A stretch of 64,000 nt of DNA, from contig CANXME010002568.1 in NCBI GenBank assembly GCA_948144175.1, positions 1,046,001 through 1,110,000 of the forward strand, in the 5' to 3' direction. The notes under the pieces were generated by a model, which searched no databases, was not told the origin of the DNA, and saw only the letters and a program-made list of their open reading frames with translations. Source of the stretch: Closterium sp. NIES-65 (Eukaryota; Streptophyta; Zygnematophyceae; Desmidiales; Closteriaceae). Of this stretch, positions 62,301-64,000 are shown piece by piece (the stretch's first letter is position 1; each line of letters begins with the position of its first letter). The position numbers were made by a program, and so were the translations under genes.

Positions 62301-63573
62301 ACCGACTGTGGAGGGGGTAGGGCGGGGAGGGAGGGACGATGAAAGGGGGAGTGTAAGGGCGGGGAGAGAGGGAGAAGAGGGAGAGAGAGAAAACGAACAT
62401 TTCGAGGCCCAGGATGAGCCAGGGAGTGGGGAGGGAGAGAAGGGTGGGGAAGGATTGAAGGGCGGGGAGAGCGAGGAGAGCGGGGAGAGCGGGGAGGGAG
62501 GAGTGGGAGCGGGAATCCGAGGATCCCAAGACCCAGCATGAGCCACAGCAAGTGAGTAACATGAGCTACCTGGGTTATTCATACCTTGAGACAAAACTAC
62601 TGCACCGCTCGGCCTACGTGGATTTGGTGAGTCTTATCCACATCCGGACAACACGTACCGCCCATGTTACTGTGTAGCAGTTAAGCCCGTCGAGGGGGTT
62701 CTTTCTTGCATTTCTTTGGGTTATGTGAATCATCTGGGTTACAAACATAGCGTTGGTTACTCATTCTTTTCGCGAAACACGTCGCCAAACACGCCGCGCG
62801 AAACACGTACCGCCCAGTAGTCCTTGCTGCTGGGTTTCCAGCCTTCCGTTGAGGGGGTTCTTGTGACATCTGGGTTATGCGAGTCATCTGGGTTACATAA
62901 GTTACGAGGGTTGTGAATCGCGCAAGTTGTGGGTTACGAGTCATTCGTTCGCGAAACACGTACAGCCCAGTAGTCCTTGCTGCTGGGGTCCCACCCGCCC
63001 GTGTAGTAGTTAAGCCCGTCGAGGGGACTCTTGCACTGCTTGGGTTATGTGGGTTACACAAGTACGTGAAATGATATTAAATCTTTCGAACAACGCACGT
63101 ACCGCCCAGTAGTCCTTGCTGCTGGGGTTCCACCCGCCCGTGTAGTAGTTAAGGCCGTCGAGGGGGTTCTTGCGACGCGTGCGGTTCGGGGCGAGCGTCA
63201 CGTTCTGCAGAGTTTGCAGCGCGCGGCGATTCACGCGACTCGAGCGGTCGGCGTGACTCAAACGGTCGGCGTGCTTCAAAAGGTCGGCGTGAGTGTAACG
63301 GGAGTGCTCGAAAAGCGCTACGCGAGGCGCTTCTGCCAGAACGTTCTGAATAAGCGTGTGATAATAACGAGCGGTCTCGGGAAGGTCGTCATAGTCCATG
63401 GGATCGTTCGGTGATGCTGCCACGTCAGCGACCGAGAACGACCTACTAATGCTGCTCAATCTCCCCGCGTCTCGCGCCATCGGATCCGCGTCGGTCGTGG
63501 TCAAACGCGGCGCGATAGCTACACTATAGATGGCAAGGAGGAGGAGGGGATATATATTCCTATGGCTCGCCAT
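53304..63573 (-). CDS. Gene B: five-pass membrane protein, plant Tweety-like (PTHR31414-type), 12 exons
   Basis: Exons: 63103-63573, 62100-62305, 60820-60989, 59994-60108, 58740-58798, 57986-58022, 57556-57627, 56932-57118, 56378-56506, 54817-54969, 53975-54138, 53304-53469; 642 residues; all introns GT-AG with the same phases as gene A. Start at ATG 63573, followed by a signal peptide (PLLLLAIYSVAIAP). Then a luminal domain with QNVTLAPNRTRRKNPLDGL and YTGGWNPSSKDYWA, TM1 (159-191) ending in LLTCLCCRDKW, TM2 (210-237), glycosylated loop (VANQTATELEAKTADG), TM3 (321-340), TM4 (353-377, IIWVVVFFTWCTTAGLIIAY), a large Cys-bearing loop (GDTNVALEEVQQSP, CIPSD, VPGGLCVPYGP, LFLANCSYVAEI), TM5 (546-571, FQMLWIGFLVITIACMM) and a cytosolic tail ending YADESYK. 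Topology and the GDT-VALE / YTGGW signatures match plant Tweety-like membrane proteins; the function is not established. Closest relative is gene A, 1.4 kb downstream. Confidence 0.82.
54240..54660 (-). repeat. Extra exon 10/11 fragments and 8-bp minisatellite in gene B intron 10
   Basis: From right to left: STIPNVLFLANCSYVSEIA-L/GTAAGG (54630-54565), an 8-bp array GCATGGGA of about 15 units (54430-54552), NVLFLTNCSYVSGISQ/GTACGG (54390-54325), and a copy of the exon 11 start, FALGEVQAMVTHFQMLWIGFLVIS (54305-54235). The exon copies retain splice-site words but the exon 11 copy has no donor. Confidence 0.85.
54661..54816 (-). repeat. 66-bp direct repeat: exon 10 donor end plus palindrome, gene B
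   Basis: Two units (palindromes at 54710-54731 and 54776-54797, 66 bp apart) each contain the minus-strand exon end GCCGAGATAGCCCAG or its near twin, the donor GTATAGC, and TGTTTTGAGACGTCTCAAAA plus CA. They stand directly downstream of the real exon 10 donor (54816). Confidence 0.9.
54970..55450. repeat. G-rich 16-bp-like repeats and 21-bp minisatellite, intron 9 of gene B
   Basis: 54970-55185 holds GGGGCATGGGGGGA-type units. 55190-55445 holds about 11 units of GAGGATGCTGGGGGTGGGGA plus T. Strong strand asymmetry (G on the plus strand). The ORFs across it are artefacts. Confidence 0.88.
55451..56240. other. Intron 9 of gene B, remaining part
   Basis: About 800 bp of mixed-composition DNA with no gene. 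It contains a perfect palindrome (55694-55713, CTTTTGAGGCGCCTCAAAAG) and a T run (56098-56109). 55740-56090 has no match elsewhere in the window. Confidence 0.5.
55694..55713. repeat. Perfect 20-bp palindrome, core GGCGCC
   Basis: CTTTTGAGGCGCCTCAAAAG, identical to the one at 48580-48599 in gene A although the flanks differ. Confidence 0.95.
56241..56335 (-). repeat. Donor-side copy of gene B exon 9
   Basis: Minus strand repeats SYCDDSTTKTITFPSFVD followed by GTGAGTAG, a second, slightly altered end of exon 9 (the real one is 56378). A decayed palindrome (GTTTGAGGCACCTCAAAC) marks its other edge at 56315-56332. Confidence 0.88.
56507..56931. other. Intron 8 of gene B
   Basis: G/A-rich sequence with one more fragment of the exon 9 start (GGGCCGTACGGCACACAGAGG at 56566-56586), two decayed palindromes (56797-56814 and 56821-56832) and a tandem ACTCTTGAGCG repeat (56737-56775). 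Confidence 0.6.
57119..57555 (-). other. Intron 7 of gene B with a partial exon 8 copy
   Basis: 57170-57285 repeats the acceptor side of exon 8 (VNGDTNVALEQVQQSP, then a shifted SAPWTNTC). The remainder (57300-57555) is A/T-richer DNA with nothing recognised. Confidence 0.7.
57957..57985 (-). repeat. Donor-side duplicate of gene B exon 6
   Basis: CGTCGCATCCAATGTGTGAG occurs twice in a row, so the last ten or so exon bases and the donor are doubled (26-bp unit). Confidence 0.85.
58050..58260. repeat. 35-38 bp tandem repeat, intron 5 of gene B
   Basis: GGGGAAGGAAATGGCGGTGA plus TTCGAGCGTTGAGT, four units, followed by unique sequence. Confidence 0.8.
58570..58735. repeat. GGGA tetranucleotide repeat, intron 5 of gene B
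   Basis: Nearly pure GGGA repeat on the plus strand (58575-58640) with related GGGAGAGA sequence to the exon 5 donor at 58739. In the transcript this is a long C/T tract immediately after the donor, an odd place for it. Confidence 0.85.
58799..59170 (-). repeat. Two exon 5 copies and a 16-bp minisatellite, gene B intron 4
   Basis: Minus strand at about 59160-59100 and 59050-59020 repeats CAGCACGCTGAC... (TLTFSIPGCIIT and TLTFSIF). The 16-bp array GAACACATGCATGGGA of nine units lies at 58858-59003. A decayed palindrome is at 59081-59098. Confidence 0.85.
59340..59610. repeat. 10-bp minisatellite (ACCGTGCATG), about 26 units, intron 4 of gene B
   Basis: Near-perfect array with a few ACCATGCATG variants. 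Each unit contains the 6-bp palindrome TGCA(T)/ATGCAT. The ORFs across it are artefacts. Confidence 0.92.
59755..59990 (-). repeat. Donor-side copy of gene B exon 4 and GCACCG-type repeats
   Basis: 59815-59755 repeats LQAKTADPDGIVIINDALRAV followed by GTGTGAGTG, a second end of exon 4 with a two-codon insertion. 59825-59990 is CACCGCAC-type low-complexity sequence resembling that between the exon 10 copies of gene A. Confidence 0.82.
60109..60440. repeat. 11-bp repeat (GTGAGAAAGGA) and a decayed exon 4 copy, intron 3 of gene B
   Basis: 60125-60330 is an array of about 18 units. 60350-60440 on the minus strand is a decayed exon 4 copy (KKADTSSKSKVTN..., QDSAWP). Confidence 0.8.
60441..60819. 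other. Intron 3 of gene B, distal part, with an exon 3 copy
   Basis: 60660-60770 repeats the end of exon 3 on the minus strand (VVVFNLTHIVETSTSINIASTVVP). 60441-60655 is A/T-rich DNA with TATGTATG words and no gene. Confidence 0.7.
60990..61500 (-). repeat. Two acceptor-side copies of gene B exon 3 and 34-bp minisatellite
   Basis: Minus strand at 61336-61250 and 61500-61425 repeats GFSVMLAGGVQLRNRVHKVTGFI and FSAMLAGGVHLRNRVHKVTDYI, then runs into GAAAGGG-type sequence. Between them and exon 3 lies a 34-bp G/A repeat of about five units (61028-61205). Confidence 0.85.
61600..61775. repeat. 35-bp minisatellite, five units, intron 2 of gene B
   Basis: Unit GTTGCAATAACAAGAGAGGG plus AAACAGAGGAAAACT. 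Followed by unique sequence with a decayed palindrome at 61857-61874. Confidence 0.88.
62029..62046. repeat. Perfect 18-bp palindrome, core GTCGAC
   Basis: TTTTGAGTCGACTCAAAA, 54 bp after the exon 2 donor of gene B. It sits inside a 40-bp direct repeat (GACGTAGAGAGAGAATCTTT on both sides). Confidence 0.95.
62395..62560 (-). repeat. Fragments of gene B exon 2
   Basis: Minus-strand fragments LLWLMLGLGILGFPLP (about 62552-62505) and WLILGLEMFVFSLS (62427-62385), internal pieces of the exon 2 membrane segment, upstream of the real exon. Confidence 0.8.
62655..63060 (-). repeat. Three extra donor-side ends of gene B exon 1
   Basis: The real exon 1 end is at 63103 (DYWA/GTACGTG). Copies follow at 63042-62965 (SPLDGLNYYTGGWDPSSKDYWA/GTACGTG), 62850-62798 (shortened, ...SSKDYWA/GTACGTG) and 62710-62660 (NPLDGLNCYTVTWA/GTACGTG). 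Spacer sequence repeats GGGTTACAT/AGGTTA-like words. Confidence 0.88.
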
Positions 63574-64000
63574 TTGCGAACGGCCACGAGAGGGCGAACG
63601 CGTTCTGTTCGAAGAGGGTTACCCTGTTTATATGGCGAAACTACACGACCAGCGCCACCTCTTCCGCGCGGGTCGTCTATTCGCGTGGAAGCTTTCTTGC
63701 CTACAAAACCAGGGCGTTTTACTAGAGTAGTAACAGTTTCGCGTACGAGAGAGTACGTTTAACTAGGGTCGATTATTGACGTTTGATTAAGCAACTTCGT
63801 ATGCCTATTAACCGACAGCTGTAATACCAGTTCCTGTTGCAAAAACCAGTTGTAAAGCGTGAAGAAACGAGGCAGAACCACGCACAGTGAGCGCGAGCAA
63901 CATATATATTCAAAAATAGAAACACACGCAGCATAATAATGCCTTTTCTGCTCGACTTCTGTTGGGATTGGAAACGAGAAGAGAAGCGTGTAGGGTTGGT
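63574..64000. other. Upstream region of gene B
   Basis: Contains the TATA box at 63624-63635. The remaining 365 bp to the window end have ordinary composition, and I see no other gene or repeat in them. Confidence 0.5.
63624..63635 (-). promoter_or_regulatory. Gene B TATA box
   Basis: CCATATAAACAG on the minus strand, about 52 bp upstream of the ATG. Position and sequence suit a core promoter with a very short 5' untranslated region; the transcription start is not known. Confidence 0.5.

Overview
The window is nuclear DNA of a eukaryote of the green-plant (streptophyte) lineage. The evidence is two intron-rich genes for a plant-type multi-pass membrane protein, retrotransposons primed by a tRNA-Met-like site, and plant telomere-type AAACCCTAA motifs inside the LTRs. 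The species cannot be fixed; a charophyte alga or other early-branching streptophyte with a repeat-laden genome fits best (inference). There are no bacterial operons, no CRISPR, and no rRNA or tRNA gene that I can see.

Left part, 1-40014, is one stack of nested LTR retrotransposons. The oldest layer is Y, a minus-strand Ty3/gypsy chromovirus: 5' LTR 39691-40014, 3' LTR remnant 15757-15954, integrase ending in a chromodomain. Y is cut by Z (a solo-LTR-like insert, 16705-18984, itself cut by W1), by W2 (19747-21283), by Copia-2 (23455-31006), by Copia-3 (31449-38925), and, inside its 3' LTR, by copia element X. X is minus strand, with LTR 15308-15751 and pol running down to 1569. X is cut by Copia-1 (4495-13084), which carries a further solo LTR (9435-10607), and by Copia-0 (1-1568, continuing off the window). 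Perfect 5-bp target duplications support Copia-1 (gttgc), Copia-2 (gcgca), W1 (gttcc), W2 (agtag), Z (tgctg) and the solo LTR (ggtcc). Copia-0 to -3 are one family with 132-136 bp LTRs, a roughly 1-kb GC-rich repetitive leader and one gag-pol frame. W1 and W2 are short non-autonomous relatives. Copia-2 is nearly intact, with one premature stop.

Right part, 40015-64000, holds two head-to-tail paralogous genes on the minus strand, A (51863 to 40245) and B (63573 to 53304). I rebuilt both by hand as 12 exons with identical intron phases and, from exon 2 on, near-identical exon sizes. They encode predicted proteins of 643 and 642 residues with a signal peptide, five membrane segments and N-glycosylation-rich, cysteine-bearing loops, resembling the plant Tweety-like/PTHR31414 membrane proteins. 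All exon frames are open in both copies.

The unusual biology is in the introns of A and B. Most exons are accompanied by partial copies that contain an exon edge with its splice site. The extreme case is exon 10 of gene A, with seven near-identical exon copies at 175- or 190-bp spacing, each able to be a frame-neutral 0-0 exon. The same introns carry a family of perfect palindromes of the form TTTTGAG-NNNN-CTCAAAA whose central four bases differ between loci (GCGC, TCGA, AATT, ACGT) yet stay self-complementary, plus at least a dozen minisatellites. I saw neither the palindromes nor the exon-edge copies in the 40 kb of transposons. Gene A also appears to have lost the start codon used by gene B.
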